A stretch of DNA of 64,000 bases from Burkholderiales bacterium (lineage in GTDB: Bacteria > Pseudomonadota > Gammaproteobacteria > Burkholderiales > Casimicrobiaceae): the NCBI GenBank assembly GCA_020853025.1, contig JADYZP010000058.1:1-64000 (forward strand), written 5' to 3'. Shown here piece after piece: positions 9,265 through 18,186 of the stretch. Numbering within the stretch: position 1 is the first letter of the stretch; each line of letters begins with the position of its first letter. The notes below the pieces were generated by a model. The model did not search any database. It was not told the origin of the DNA and saw nothing but the letters and a program-made list of their open reading frames with translations. The translations under genes were made by a program, and so were the position numbers.

Positions 9265-10470
9265 ATGACGCAAGCGTTACAGCGGATCATCACCCATCGC
9301 TACGGCGGACGCGATCTGCCGGTCACGTTGGTTCTGCCCGATGGGGCGCGCGTGCCGCTGTCGCAGGCGCCGGCGATCGAGATCGTCGCCCGCTCGTGGA
9401 GGGGACTGCGGGCGCTGGCGTCGCCAGCGCTGGGTTCGCTGGCACGCGCCTACGTGCATGGCGACATCGACTTCACAGGCAGCGCGCGCCGAGCGCTCGG
9501 CATCGCCGAGTCGATGGTCGGCGCGGTGTCGCATGGCCGCGAGCGCGCGCGCGCCCGATGGAAGCTGTTCGTGCACCAGAGCCGCAGCAACCGCCGCAAC
9601 ATCGCGCATCACTACGACGTCTCCAACGCGTTTTACCGTCTGTGGCTCGACTCGCGGATGGTGTATTCCTGCGCGTATTTTCGTCACGCCGACGATGCGC
9701 TGGACGCCGCGCAGCTGGCCAAGCTCGACCATATCTGTCGCAAGCTGCGCCTGGCGCCTGGAGAGCGTTTCCTCGACATCGGCTGCGGCTGGGGCGCGCT
9801 GCTGTTCCACGCGGCGGAGCGTTATGGGGTGGACGCGCACGGCATCACGCTGTCGCAGAACCAGTTCGACCACGTGACGCGCGAGATCGCAGCGCGCGGC
9901 CTGAGTGGCCGCGTACGCGTCGAGTTGCGCGACTACAACGACCTGCCCGAGGATGCGCAATTCGACAAGGTCGCGAGCGTGGGCATGTTCGAGCACGTCG
10001 GCGTGCGCAGGTTCGGGCGCTATTTCGGCAAGATCTACCGGATGCTGAAACCCGGCGGCATGGTGTTGAATCACGGGATCACGCACAACACGCTCGCGGC
10101 GGAAAGTCTGGGCAGCGGCATCGGCGAATTTGTCGACGACTACGTGTTTCCGGGCGGCGAACTCACCCATGTGTCGCGCGTCGTCGAGGGCATGGCCGGC
10201 GCGGGGCTGGAGCTCGTCGACGCCGAGGCACTGCGCGAGCACTACGCGAAGACGCTGTGGGCGTGGGTCGACCGGCTAGAAGCCAATGCCGACGAGGCAC
10301 GGCGCGATGTGGGCGAAGAGCGCTTCCGCGTCTGGCGCATCTACATGGCCGGGTCGGCGCACGCCTTTGATCGCGGCTGGCTGTCGCTGTGGCAGCTGCT
10401 GGCCGGCAAGGCGTTACCCGACGGTCGCCTGCCGCAGCCGCTGACGCGCGAGTACATGTACGGCGACTGA
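9265..10470 (+). CDS. cfa: Cyclopropane-fatty-acyl-phospholipid synthase family methyltransferase
   Basis: The protein of about 401 residues belongs to the Cfa/mycolic-acid methyltransferase family, which methylates double bonds of membrane phospholipid acyl chains using S-adenosylmethionine. The hallmark NIAHHYDVSNAFYRLWLD and the SAM-binding LDIGCGWGALL are clear. The MVYSCAYF motif and a C-terminal RVWRIYMAGSAHAF segment also match. ATG 9265 is chosen; GTG 9226 in the same frame is an alternative. Two overlapping TACACT boxes lie at 9195-9205, without a convincing -35. Other lipid-modifying family members with different acyl substrates cannot be excluded. Confidence 0.88.
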   Translation: MTQALQRIITHRYGGRDLPVTLVLPDGARVPLSQAPAIEIVARSWRGLRALASPALGSLARAYVHGDIDFTGSARRALGIAESMVGAVSHGRERARARWKLFVHQSRSNRRNIAHHYDVSNAFYRLWLDSRMVYSCAYFRHADDALDAAQLAKLDHICRKLRLAPGERFLDIGCGWGALLFHAAERYGVDAHGITLSQNQFDHVTREIAARGLSGRVRVELRDYNDLPEDAQFDKVASVGMFEHVGVRRFGRYFGKIYRMLKPGGMVLNHGITHNTLAAESLGSGIGEFVDDYVFPGGELTHVSRVVEGMAGAGLELVDAEALREHYAKTLWAWVDRLEANADEARRDVGEERFRVWRIYMAGSAHAFDRGWLSLWQLLAGKALPDGRLPQPLTREYMYGD

Positions 10471-10556
10471 CGTCGAGGCCGTGCGTGCCGGTTGCGCCAC
10501 GTCCGCCTCGCCCGCATATTGATCGGGTCTTGCCGTCCCGCTTTCCGGAATCCCGC

Positions 10557-10859
10557 ATGAGCAAACCCGAATCCACCATCGAAGCCCCGCATGGCGAGGA
10601 ACGCAAATCCGCGCTCACGTTTCCCTGCGTGTTTCCGATCAAGATCATGGGCCGCACGCGCGACGGCTTCGCGCAGGCGGTGTCCGACGTCGTGTGCAGA
10701 CACGCGGCCGACTTCGACCCGGCGGCGCTGGAAATGCGTACGTCGAAGGAAGGCAACTGGATGTCGGTGACCGCGACGGTCAACGCCAAGTCGCGCGAGC
10801 AGCTCGACGACCTCTATCGCGAACTGGTCGCGCATCCGATGGTGAAGATGGTGCTGTAG
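10557..10859 (+). CDS. ybeD: YbeD/DUF493 family protein
   Basis: This is a 100-residue ferredoxin-like-fold protein of the DUF493 family. The conserved core reads LTFPCVFPIKIMG, and the end is YRELVAHPMVKMVL. In proteobacteria the gene is typically found between the D,D-carboxypeptidase/dat genes and lipB, as here, and a regulatory role tied to lipoate metabolism has been suggested from that context. It begins 86 bases after the cfa-like gene and lies 108 bases upstream of lipB. The biochemical function is unknown. Confidence 0.9.
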   Translation: MSKPESTIEAPHGEERKSALTFPCVFPIKIMGRTRDGFAQAVSDVVCRHAADFDPAALEMRTSKEGNWMSVTATVNAKSREQLDDLYRELVAHPMVKMVL

Positions 10860-10967
10860 AGCCGGCCGCCGCTTCCGCACGCGCAGCACCTGCGGCGCGA
10901 CCTCATCATTGATTTTGGGGCACTTCTGCAGCAACATAACCGCATAGACGATGCCATCGAAGGCCAT

Positions 10968-11591
10968 GTGCTGTCGCTCGTCCGTTCGCTCGGGATCACC
11001 GACTACGAATCGACTTGGCGCGCGATGCAGGCGTTCACCGATGCGCGCGATATGGACACCGCCGACGAGATCTGGCTGACCGAGCATTCGTCGATCTACA
11101 CGCTGGGACTCGCTGGCCGGAGTACGCACCTCCTGCGCGACAACGGTGTCCCGACACTCAAGGTCGACCGCGGCGGCCAGGTCACGTATCACGGCCCCGG
11201 TCAGCTCGTCGCGTATACACTGGTCGACTTGAAACGCGCGCGCCTGGGTGTGCGCGACCTGGTCCGAAGGCTCGAAGCCGCGGTGATAGAATGGCTTGCG
11301 ACCCTCGGCGTGTCGGCGTACGGCAAGCCGGCGGCGCCCGGCGTGTACCTGATGATGGCGGGAGGCGAAGCGAAAATCGCAGCACTCGGACTCAAGGTGC
11401 GCAAAGGCTGCACGTATCACGGGCTCGCCGTCAACGTCGCGATGGACTTGGCGCCCTTCGCCGACATCGACCCCTGTGGTTTCCCTGGTCTCGCGGTCAC
11501 GCAACTCGCCGACCTGGGCGTCGTGCGCAGCGTCGATGCCGCAGGCCGCGAGCTGGCGCCGTTCCTCGCCGCGCACCTCGTCCGAACATGA
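10968..11591 (+). CDS. lipB: Octanoyltransferase (lipoate biosynthesis)
   Basis: The 207-residue enzyme moves octanoate from acyl carrier protein onto the target lysine of lipoyl domains, GcvH included. The [16 protein letters not shown] motif, Cys170 in DPCGFPG (acyl-thioester nucleophile) and the lysine of KIAALGLKV form the family active site. The likely start is GTG 10968; an ATG two bases earlier is out of frame. Its stop overlaps the lipA start in ATGA, so the two steps of lipoate synthesis are translationally coupled. Confidence 0.95.
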   Translation: MLSLVRSLGITDYESTWRAMQAFTDARDMDTADEIWLTEHSSIYTLGLAGRSTHLLRDNGVPTLKVDRGGQVTYHGPGQLVAYTLVDLKRARLGVRDLVRRLEAAVIEWLATLGVSAYGKPAAPGVYLMMAGGEAKIAALGLKVRKGCTYHGLAVNVAMDLAPFADIDPCGFPGLAVTQLADLGVVRSVDAAGRELAPFLAAHLVRT

Positions 11592-12556
11592 AAACCGACT
11601 CCCTGCCCCCTGCGCCACCCGCCAACGCGGCCGGGGTCAAGCAGAAGGGCCAGCACAAGACCGCGCGCATCCCGATCAAGGTGCTGGCCGCGGAGCCGCT
11701 CAAGAAGCCCGAGTGGATCCGCGTGCGCGCGTCGTCGTCGCCGCGCTTCAGCCAAATCAAGAGAATTCTCCGCGAGCACCACTTGCATACGGTGTGCGAG
11801 GAGGCTTCTTGCCCCAATATCGGCGAGTGCTTCGGCAAGGGCACCGCGACCTTCATGATCATGGGCGACTTGTGCACGCGGCGCTGCCCGTTCTGCGACG
11901 TCGGGCACGGCCGGCCGCTGCCGCTCGACGCCGACGAGCCGGTCAACCTGGCGCGGACCATCGCGGCGCTGAAGCTCGCCTACGTGGTCATCACCAGCGT
12001 CGACCGCGACGACCTGCGCGACGGCGGCGCCGCGCATTTCGCCGACTGCATCCGCGCGGTGCGCGAGCATTCGCCGCGAACGCAGATCGAGGTGCTGGTG
12101 CCCGATTTCCGCGGCCGCCTCGACCGCGCGCTGGCGATCCTCGAAGCGGCGCCACCGGACGTGATGAACCACAATCTCGAGACGGTGCCGCGGCTCTACC
12201 GCCAGGTGCGGCCAGGCTCCGACTATACGCATTCGCTGTCGCTGTTGCGCGAATTCAAGGCACGCGTTCCCGGCGTGCCGACCAAGTCCGGCCTGATGGT
12301 GGGCTTGGGCGAGACCGATAAAGAGATTGTCGCGACGATGCATGACCTGCGCGCGCACGGCGTCGACATGCTGACCCTCGGTCAATACCTGCAGCCTTCC
12401 GCCGGACACCTGCCGGTGCTGCGCTACGTGCATCCAGAGCGCTTCGCCGCGTTCGAGCGTGAAGCCTACGCGATGGGCTTCCGGCACGCTGCCGTCGGCG
12501 CACTCGTGCGCTCGTCGTACCACGCGGACCGGCAGGCGGAAGACGTGCTTCGTTGA
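11588..12556 (+). CDS. lipA: Lipoyl synthase (radical SAM)
   Basis: The 322-residue radical-SAM enzyme inserts two sulphurs into protein-bound octanoyl groups. The radical-SAM cluster ligands are Cys96, Cys100 and Cys103 in CTRRCPFC. The auxiliary cluster ligands lie in the [12 protein letters not shown] motif ahead of them, and the C-terminal VRSSYHAD supplies the conserved serine. Length agrees with E. coli LipA (321). ATG 11588 overlaps the lipB stop. It is the last plus-strand gene of the block and converges on mltA with a 17-base gap; no clear terminator separates them. Confidence 0.97.
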   Translation: MKTDSLPPAPPANAAGVKQKGQHKTARIPIKVLAAEPLKKPEWIRVRASSSPRFSQIKRILREHHLHTVCEEASCPNIGECFGKGTATFMIMGDLCTRRCPFCDVGHGRPLPLDADEPVNLARTIAALKLAYVVITSVDRDDLRDGGAAHFADCIRAVREHSPRTQIEVLVPDFRGRLDRALAILEAAPPDVMNHNLETVPRLYRQVRPGSDYTHSLSLLREFKARVPGVPTKSGLMVGLGETDKEIVATMHDLRAHGVDMLTLGQYLQPSAGHLPVLRYVHPERFAAFEREAYAMGFRHAAVGALVRSSYHADRQAEDVLR

Positions 12557-12573
12557 CGCGGGTACGCGTGCCG

Positions 12574-13794
12574 TCAGCCCTTCGGCAACGGCGCTCCCTT
12601 GGGCCACAGCAACCACATGCGGCCCTGTTGCTTCATCCTCCCCGCCTCGTGCCCGGCCGCCGGGCCGAAGCCCCAGAAAAAGTCGGCGCGCACGGCGCCG
12701 CGAATCGCGCCGCCGGTGTCCTGCGCCAGCGTGAGCCGTGTCAGCGGCTCGTCCGACAGCGGCATCGACGTCGCCAGGAACACCGGCGCGCCCAGCGGAA
12801 TCGAACGCGGGTCGACGGCGATCGTGCGGCCGGCCAGCAGCGGCACGCCGAGCGCACCCAAAGGGCCGTCGATTCGCGCATCGAGCGTACCGGCCGGCGG
12901 CGCCGGGATCTCGCGGAAGAAGACATAGCTCGGGTTCTGGTCGAGCAGTTCGCGCAGCTTCTCCGGGTTCGCCTGCGCCCAGGCGCGTATACCCTGCATC
13001 GATGTCCGTTCGAGCGGCAGCTCGTCGCGGTCGGCCAGCACGCGCCCGATAGAGCGATACGGGTGGCCGTTCTGGTCCGCGTAATTCAAACGCAGCACCG
13101 AGCCATCGGTGAGCTCGACGCGCCCGGAACCCTGGATTTCGAGAAAGAACGCCTCGATCGGATCGGCGACGTAGACGAGCACCTTGCCGGCAAGACGTTG
13201 CGGATTGTGCTCCAGCTCCGCTCGCGGCCAGTAGGGTACGACCTTTTTGCCCTCGACCCGGCCGCGGACGCGCTTGCCCTTCAATTCCGGATACAGTTGG
13301 GCGAGGTCGACGGTCAGCAGGTCGTCGGGTGGCGCGTAGATCGGAACCGGGAAGTGCGCGCTTCGTGCGCGTGAGCCGGCGAGCATTGGCTCGTAGTAGC
13401 CGGTCACGAGACCGGCATCGTTGCCATCGTCGGCGGCGACGCGGTATGGGCTAAAATGGCTTACGAAAAACGCGCGCACCGCATCGGAGTCGGTGCCGTC
13501 GATGCGTTCGCCGGCGGCGCAAGCGCCCTTCCACAGCGGTCGCGTCTTTGGGCTGGCGAGCAAAGCGCGGCAGCCGACGACGAAGGCCGGCCACGCTGCC
13601 GCTACCGGATCTGCGGCCCATCCGGGCAGGTCGGCCCAGGCGGCGGGCGTGAACTGTACGCGCGGCGACGGCGGGGGCGTTGGTGTGGGTACGGGAACCG
13701 GCGGGACGCTTTGGCATCCGGCGAGCAGTCCGGAAACGAGCAAGACGGCGGCGAGCTGCGTCGGTATCCGACGGCGACAAAGAGGCGTGACCAT
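12574..13794 (-). CDS. mltA: Membrane-bound lytic murein transglycosylase A
   Basis: The 406-residue outer-membrane lipoprotein cleaves peptidoglycan glycan strands to 1,6-anhydromuropeptides. A lipoprotein signal (LLVSGLLAGC) lies near the N-terminus when ATG 13794 is used; a longer frame to 13899 has no signal. A proline-rich linker follows. The conserved TGYYEP segment and the C-terminal DTGGAIRG...RADFFWG, with the catalytic aspartate, identify MltA. Its start codon lies inside a CCATGG palindrome also used by the divergent small membrane protein. Confidence 0.93.
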   Translation of the reverse strand: MVTPLCRRRIPTQLAAVLLVSGLLAGCQSVPPVPVPTPTPPPSPRVQFTPAAWADLPGWAADPVAAAWPAFVVGCRALLASPKTRPLWKGACAAGERIDGTDSDAVRAFFVSHFSPYRVAADDGNDAGLVTGYYEPMLAGSRARSAHFPVPIYAPPDDLLTVDLAQLYPELKGKRVRGRVEGKKVVPYWPRAELEHNPQRLAGKVLVYVADPIEAFFLEIQGSGRVELTDGSVLRLNYADQNGHPYRSIGRVLADRDELPLERTSMQGIRAWAQANPEKLRELLDQNPSYVFFREIPAPPAGTLDARIDGPLGALGVPLLAGRTIAVDPRSIPLGAPVFLATSMPLSDEPLTRLTLAQDTGGAIRGAVRADFFWGFGPAAGHEAGRMKQQGRMWLLWPKGAPLPKG

Positions 13795-13924
13795 GGGCTG
13801 GATCCTGCTCGAAGCGTTGGTGGCACTGGTGCTGGCGATCGCCATCGTCTGGTGGACAACCGGTGCGCGGCGCAAGCCACGCGCACCGGAGGCACGCAAG
13901 CCCGACCGGAACGAACGTCAGTGA
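13793..13924 (+). CDS. Small single-span membrane protein (43 aa), hypothetical
   Basis: ATG 13793 follows an AGAGG Shine-Dalgarno at about 8 bases and opens 43 codons. Residues 2-21 form one hydrophobic helix (WILLEALVALVLAIAIVWW) and the rest is a basic, proline/alanine-rich tail. By charge the tail should face the cytoplasm. The start overlaps the divergent mltA start, and the 3' end overlaps the 3' end of apaG by 7 bases. No family is recognised. The Shine-Dalgarno and helix make it believable, but a protein this short could be chance. Confidence 0.5.
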   Translation: MGWILLEALVALVLAIAIVWWTTGARRKPRAPEARKPDRNERQ

Positions 13925-14307
13925 AGCGTGCGGGGCACCGACAGCGTGAACGAGGCAATCGCCGCCTCGAAGCTGTGTCCGTCGTCGGCGCGCATCTGGA
14001 AACTGCCGCGCATGGTGCCCACCGGTGTCGGAATCGACGTACCGCTCGTATACTCGAAGTTCTCGCCGGGTTTCAGCAGCGGTTGCTGCCCCACCACGCC
14101 CAATCCTTTCACTTCCTGGACTTTGTGCTCGGCATCCGTGATGATCCAATGGCGGCTCACGAGCTGCGCCGAAACGTCGCCGGTGTTGGTGATCGTGATC
14201 GTATAGGAAAACGCGTACTCGCCCTTCGCCGGATCGGACCGATCGGCGAGGAACGTCGCCTTCGAAATTACCGTGACCTCGTATCGTTTGCCATCCGCCA
14301 TCGTCAT
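13918..14307 (-). CDS. apaG: ApaG domain protein (Co2+/Mg2+ efflux protein ApaG)
   Basis: The 129-residue ApaG protein has an immunoglobulin/fibronectin-like fold. The [20 protein letters not shown] segment and the [18 protein letters not shown] segment are both characteristic, and the length is typical (about 125). ApaG is linked genetically to divalent cation tolerance, but its molecular activity is unclear. It is divergent from rpe with 28 bases between starts, so the promoters must overlap. Confidence 0.95.
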   Translation of the reverse strand: MTMADGKRYEVTVISKATFLADRSDPAKGEYAFSYTITITNTGDVSAQLVSRHWIITDAEHKVQEVKGLGVVGQQPLLKPGENFEYTSGTSIPTPVGTMRGSFQMRADDGHSFEAAIASFTLSVPRTLH

Positions 14308-14335
14308 CCACCCGCACTCAATCGATTATAGCCCG

Positions 14336-15019
14336 ATGCCCGATTCTTTTCGCATTGCTCCATCGATCCTCGCCGCCGACTGCGCGCGTCTGGGTGAAGA
14401 GGTGCGCGACGTCATTGCCGCCGGCGCCGACCTGATCCACTTCGACGTGATGGACAACCATTACGTTCCCAATCTGACGCTGGGGCCGCTGGTGTGCGCC
14501 GCGGTGAAGCCGCATTCGAGCGTTCCGATCGACGTCCACCTGATGGTGAAGCCGGTCGACAGGATCGTCCCGGACTTCGCGCGCGCCGGCGCCGCCAACA
14601 TCAGCTTCCATCCGGAAGCGACCGAACACGTCGACCGCACGATCGGTCTCATCCACGAGCAGGGTTGCACGGCCGGCCTGGTGTTCAATCCAGCCACACC
14701 GCTCGACTGGCTGATGCACGTCATCGACAAGCTCGACCTGGTGCTGATCATGTCCGTGAATCCGGGCTTCGGCGGCCAGGCCTTCATTCCGCACGCGCTC
14801 GAGAAACTGCGCGCGGCACGCAGGCTCGTCGATGCCGCGATGCAGCGTACCGGACGCCCTATCCGGCTCGAAGTCGACGGTGGCGTAAAGGCCGACAACA
14901 TCCGCGCGATCGCCCAAGCCGGCGCCGACACCTTCGTCGCCGGCAGTGCGATCTTCGACACCCCCGACTACAAGGCCACCATCGCCCGCATGCGCGCGGA
15001 GCTCGCCCAGGTTGGCTGA
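14336..15019 (+). CDS. rpe: Ribulose-phosphate 3-epimerase
   Basis: The 227-residue TIM-barrel enzyme interconverts ribulose 5-phosphate and xylulose 5-phosphate. Evidence: [16 protein letters not shown] at the N-terminus, the metal-site segment [25 protein letters not shown], and EVDGGVK near the C-terminus. ATG 14336 gives the family start, although the frame is open from 14273. It leads rpe-gph-trpE, a common order in which Rpe and phosphoglycolate phosphatase precede anthranilate synthase. Confidence 0.96.
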   Translation: MPDSFRIAPSILAADCARLGEEVRDVIAAGADLIHFDVMDNHYVPNLTLGPLVCAAVKPHSSVPIDVHLMVKPVDRIVPDFARAGAANISFHPEATEHVDRTIGLIHEQGCTAGLVFNPATPLDWLMHVIDKLDLVLIMSVNPGFGGQAFIPHALEKLRAARRLVDAAMQRTGRPIRLEVDGGVKADNIRAIAQAGADTFVAGSAIFDTPDYKATIARMRAELAQVG

Positions 15020-15707
15020 AGCGTTGTCCTTGCCGCTGTTCGACGTCGACGCGGTCGCGTTCGACCTCGACGGCACGCTGCTCGACACGATCCACGACCT
15101 GGCGGTCGCAGTAAACGGACTGCTCGCCGAACTGGGATTGGCGACGCTGCCGATGGCCATGATCCGCGACCTGGTCGGCAAAGGCATGCCCAACCTGGTG
15201 CGCCGGGCGCTGGCGCTTGCTGGCGCGCCGCCCTCGAGCGACGATCTGCTGGCGGCGCGCCTGATCCGCTACCAGGAGATTTATGGGGAGCTGCTCGGGC
15301 GCGAAACCGTGCTCTATCCAGGCGTGCGCGAAGGATTGGACCGCATGCGCGCGGCAGGCTTGAAACTCGCGGTCGTGACCAACAAGGCCACGCGCTTCGT
15401 TCGGCCGCATCTCGATCGCGCCGAAATCACCGGGTACTTCGACGCGATCGTTGGCGGCGACGACACCGTGCGCAAGAAGCCCGATGCGGCGCCTTTGCAT
15501 CTTGTCGCGCAACTGCTCGGCGTCGCGCCATCGCGGCTGCTGATGGTCGGCGACTCCGGCAACGACGTCGACGCCGCGCGCGCCGCCGGCTGCGCAGTGC
15601 TGGTTCTCTCCTATGGCTACAGCGAGGGCGTTCCGGTGCAAAACCTGGGCAGCGATGGTATAGTCGACTCGCTCACCGCCGTGGCCGACAGGGTGCGGCG
15701 TGCGTGA
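15012..15707 (+). CDS. gph: Phosphoglycolate phosphatase (HAD superfamily)
   Basis: A HAD phosphatase of about 231 residues that dephosphorylates 2-phosphoglycolate. Motif I is [10 protein letters not shown], motif II is VVTNKA, the motif III lysine is in RKKPDAAP and motif IV is [12 protein letters not shown]. No ATG is well placed: ATG 14946 would overlap rpe by 74 bases with a non-conserved leader. TTG 15012, overlapping the rpe stop, or the nearby in-frame TTG codons at 15024 and 15030, fit better. Its product, glycolate, can be turned into glycine, a loose link to the gcv genes upstream. Confidence 0.9.
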   Translation: MAEALSLPLFDVDAVAFDLDGTLLDTIHDLAVAVNGLLAELGLATLPMAMIRDLVGKGMPNLVRRALALAGAPPSSDDLLAARLIRYQEIYGELLGRETVLYPGVREGLDRMRAAGLKLAVVTNKATRFVRPHLDRAEITGYFDAIVGGDDTVRKKPDAAPLHLVAQLLGVAPSRLLMVGDSGNDVDAARAAGCAVLVLSYGYSEGVPVQNLGSDGIVDSLTAVADRVRRA

Positions 15708-15723
15708 CAAATCCGTCCTCATC

Positions 15724-15813
15724 ATGAACTTCGACGTTTCCGACTCCGGCCTGCCCTCCGCGTTCGCGGACTGGCGGCGCAACGGCGAGTGGCGCTGGCG
15801 GCGCCCACTCTAG
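15724..15813 (+). CDS. Probable trp leader peptide (TrpL-like, 29 aa)
   Basis: Between gph and trpE an ATG at 15724 opens a 29-codon frame with three tryptophan codons, Trp17, Trp23 and Trp25, in its last 13 residues (WRRNGEWRWRRPL). Several Trp codons in a short frame ahead of trpE are the signature of a leader peptide whose ribosome stalls when tryptophan is scarce. An in-frame GTG at 15700, behind an AGGG, would make it 37 residues. The Shine-Dalgarno for ATG 15724 is weak, so which start is used is uncertain. It is not homologous in detail to the E. coli TrpL. Confidence 0.5.
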   Translation: MNFDVSDSGLPSAFADWRRNGEWRWRRPL

Positions 15814-15857
15814 AGCCTTTGCGTTGCCGCGTCGCGAGAAATCATCAAAGCGCGACG
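15791..15857 (+). promoter_or_regulatory. Candidate trp attenuation hairpins
   Basis: Two stem-loops lie over and after the Trp codons. One pairs GGCGC (15791-15795) with GCGCC (15801-15805). The other is a perfect 7-bp stem, CGTCGCG (15830-15836) with CGCGACG (15851-15857), around a 14-base loop. Neither is followed by a U-tract, so a classical rho-independent attenuator is not evident. Control by altered folding, or rho-dependent termination, between here and trpE remains possible. Confidence 0.35.
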
Positions 15858-15894
15858 TCCTGATCCAGCCGTTGTCGAAACACGAGGTCGAAGC

Positions 15895-17376
15895 ATGATC
15901 ACCGAAGCCGAATTCCGGGCACTGCACACCCAGGGATACAACCGCATTCCGCTGGTCCAGGAGTCCTTCGCGGACCTCGACACCCCGCTGTCGCTGTATC
16001 TCAAGCTTGCCAACGCACGCTATTCGTACCTGTTGGAGTCGGTCGTCGGCGGCGAGCGCTTCGGCCGCTACTCGTTCATAGGGCTGCCGGCCAAAGTGCG
16101 CCTGCGCGCGCGCGGCCGGCGCGTGGAGGTCGAGGACGATTCCGGCGTGCGCGAGTCCTTCGACGGCGATCCGCTGGCCTTCGTCGAGGCGTACCGGGCG
16201 CGCTTCCACGCGGCGCCGCTACCCGGGCTGCCACGCTTCTGCGGCGGTCTCGCCGGCATTTTCGGCTACGACGTCGTCCGCCACATCGAGACCCGGCTGG
16301 CCGGTATGGAGAAGCCCCCGACGGCGGGATTGGCCGACGTGCCGGATCTGCTGCTGCTGCTCACCGAAGAGCTGGCGGTCGTCGACAACCTCAAGGGCAG
16401 AATCTCGCTCATCGTCTACGCCGACCCGACGGCGCCCGGTGCCTACACGACCGCGCGATCGCGCCTGGCCGAACTGCGACTTAAGTTGCGCGAACCGGCG
16501 TCCATACCTTTCGACACGGGCGCGGTCGTGACGCGTGCCGAGAGCGAGTTCGGTGAGGCCGGCTACAAGGCGGCGGTTACGCGGGCAAAGGAGTACATCG
16601 CCGCCGGCGACATCATGCAGGTGGTCATCTCGCAGCGGATGGCGATGCCGTTCGCCGCGTCGCCGCTGTCGCTCTACCGCGCGCTGCGCTCGCTCAATCC
16701 GTCTCCGTACATGTTCTATTACGACTTTGGCGATTTTCACGTCGTCGGAGCGTCGCCGGAAATTCTCGTGCGCAAGGAGGGTGCGACGGTCACGCTGCGG
16801 CCGATCGCCGGGACGCGTCCACGCGGCGCGACGCGGGACGAGGACGAGGCGCTGGCACGCGAACTCGCAGCCGATCCCAAGGAGATCGCCGAGCACGTGA
16901 TGCTGCTCGACCTGGGCCGCAACGACGTCGGCCGCGTCGCGCAGACCGGCACCGTGCGCGTCGCCGACCGGATGGTCATCGAGCGCTACTCGCACGTCAT
17001 GCACATCGTTTCCAACGTCGAGGGCACGCTGCAACCGGGACTGACCAGCGTCGACGTGCTGCGCGCGGCGTTTCCGGCCGGCACCGTCAGCGGAGCGCCA
17101 AAGGTGCGCGCGATGCAGATCATCGACGAGCTGGAGCCGACGAAGCGCGGCATCTACTCGGGCGCGGCCGGCTACATCAGCTTCCAGGACGACATGGACA
17201 CGGCGATCGTGCTGCGCACCGCGGTGCTGAAGGACGGCGTGCTGTATGCGCAGGCGGGCGGTGGCATCGTCCACGATTCGTCGCCCGAGGGCGAATGGCA
17301 GGAGACACGCAACAAGTTGCGCGCCGTGCTTCGCGCCGCCGAGATGGTACAGCAGGGGTTGGACGAAGAACCCTAA
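15895..17376 (+). CDS. trpE: Anthranilate synthase component I
   Basis: The 493-residue enzyme makes anthranilate from chorismate, using ammonia delivered by TrpG. The C-terminal chorismate-binding domain carries the family motifs: [41 protein letters not shown] and YAQAGGGIV. The N-terminal domain includes [19 protein letters not shown], near the tryptophan-feedback site. A GAGG precedes ATG 15895. It is preceded by a probable leader peptide and followed by a 75-bp tandem repeat before trpG. Confidence 0.97.
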   Translation: MITEAEFRALHTQGYNRIPLVQESFADLDTPLSLYLKLANARYSYLLESVVGGERFGRYSFIGLPAKVRLRARGRRVEVEDDSGVRESFDGDPLAFVEAYRARFHAAPLPGLPRFCGGLAGIFGYDVVRHIETRLAGMEKPPTAGLADVPDLLLLLTEELAVVDNLKGRISLIVYADPTAPGAYTTARSRLAELRLKLREPASIPFDTGAVVTRAESEFGEAGYKAAVTRAKEYIAAGDIMQVVISQRMAMPFAASPLSLYRALRSLNPSPYMFYYDFGDFHVVGASPEILVRKEGATVTLRPIAGTRPRGATRDEDEALARELAADPKEIAEHVMLLDLGRNDVGRVAQTGTVRVADRMVIERYSHVMHIVSNVEGTLQPGLTSVDVLRAAFPAGTVSGAPKVRAMQIIDELEPTKRGIYSGAAGYISFQDDMDTAIVLRTAVLKDGVLYAQAGGGIVHDSSPEGEWQETRNKLRAVLRAAEMVQQGLDEEP

Positions 17377-17390
17377 TCGTATGTGTATGA

Positions 17391-17615
17391 ACCCCCGCGC
17401 TCGCTTCGTTCGCTGCCCCCGGAGGGGGCGCTCAATGCGCTTCGGGCGGCCGGACGGGCATGGGGACCCCCACGCTCACTTCGCTCGCTGCCCCCGGAGG
17501 GGGCGCTCAATGCCCTTCGGTCGGCCGGGCGGGCATGGGGACCCCCACGCTCACTTCGTTCGCTGCCCCCGGAGGGGGCGCGCAATGCCCTTCGGGCGGC
17601 CGGACGGGCATTGAC
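17391..17615 (+). repeat. Three tandem copies of a 75-bp hairpin repeat between trpE and trpG
   Basis: Three near-identical 75-bp units start at 17391, 17466 and 17541. Each holds a GC-rich perfect hairpin, GCCCCC-GGA-GGGGGC (17415-17429, 17490-17504, 17565-17579), then a TTCGGxCGGCCGGxCGGGCA block. Because 75 is a multiple of three and no stop occurs, all three are open in frame with trpG and would read [20 protein letters not shown] plus GRAWG per unit. The array ends one base before the trpG ATG. Similar GC-hairpin intergenic repeats are common in Burkholderiales genomes. Possible roles are transcript processing, partial termination between trpE and trpG, or none. Confidence 0.9.
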
Positions 17616-17616
17616 C

Positions 17617-18186
17617 ATGCTGCTGATGATCGACAACTACGACAGCTTCACCTACAACCTGGTGCAGTACCTGGGCGAACTCGGCGCCGACGTCCGCGTG
17701 TACCGCAATGACGCGATCACCCTCGACGAAGTCGCGGCGCTGGCGCCCGCGCAGATCGTCGTCTCGCCGGGGCCGTGCACGCCCTCCGAGGCCGGTGTTT
17801 CCGTACCTCTGATCCAGCGCTTCGCCGGGCGAATTCCCATCCTCGGCGTCTGCCTTGGGCACCAAGCGATCGGCCAGGCCTTCGGTGGACGCATCGTCCG
17901 CGCACAGCGGGTGATGCACGGCAAGCTCTCCCCGGTCACGCACGACGGCCGCGGCGTATTCACCGGGCTCCCGTCAACGTTCGCCGTGACGCGGTACCAT
18001 TCGCTGGCCATCGAGCGCGATCGCGTGCCGCCCGAACTCGAGGTCACGGCGACCGCCGACGATGGTGAAATCATGGGTATCCGGCACCGCGACGTCGCGG
18101 TCGAAGGCGTACAGTTCCATCCGGAAGCGATCCTCTCCGAGCATGGCATGCGGCTGCTCGGTAATTTCCTGGAGGGCCGAAGATGA
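17617..18186 (+). CDS. trpG: Anthranilate synthase component II (glutamine amidotransferase)
   Basis: The 189-residue class I glutaminase supplies ammonia to TrpE. It starts [20 protein letters not shown], the family opening. Cys79 in [15 protein letters not shown] is the nucleophile, and the VQFHPEAI segment gives the His-Glu of the triad. The reading frame continues upstream through the 75-bp repeats to 17383, but the repeat-encoded sequence is not part of any TrpG family member, so ATG 17617 is chosen. The stop overlaps the next gene's start in ATGA. Confidence 0.96.
   Translation: MLLMIDNYDSFTYNLVQYLGELGADVRVYRNDAITLDEVAALAPAQIVVSPGPCTPSEAGVSVPLIQRFAGRIPILGVCLGHQAIGQAFGGRIVRAQRVMHGKLSPVTHDGRGVFTGLPSTFAVTRYHSLAIERDRVPPELEVTATADDGEIMGIRHRDVAVEGVQFHPEAILSEHGMRLLGNFLEGRR

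Noticed and set aside
17391-17615. CRISPR array.
   Set aside because: The units are contiguous 75-bp repeats with no unique spacers and no cas genes nearby.
17383-17616. N-terminal extension of TrpG encoded by the repeats.
   Set aside because: The repeat-encoded residues have no counterpart in the TrpG family and ATG 17617 gives the exact family start; kept only as a hypothesis in the findings.
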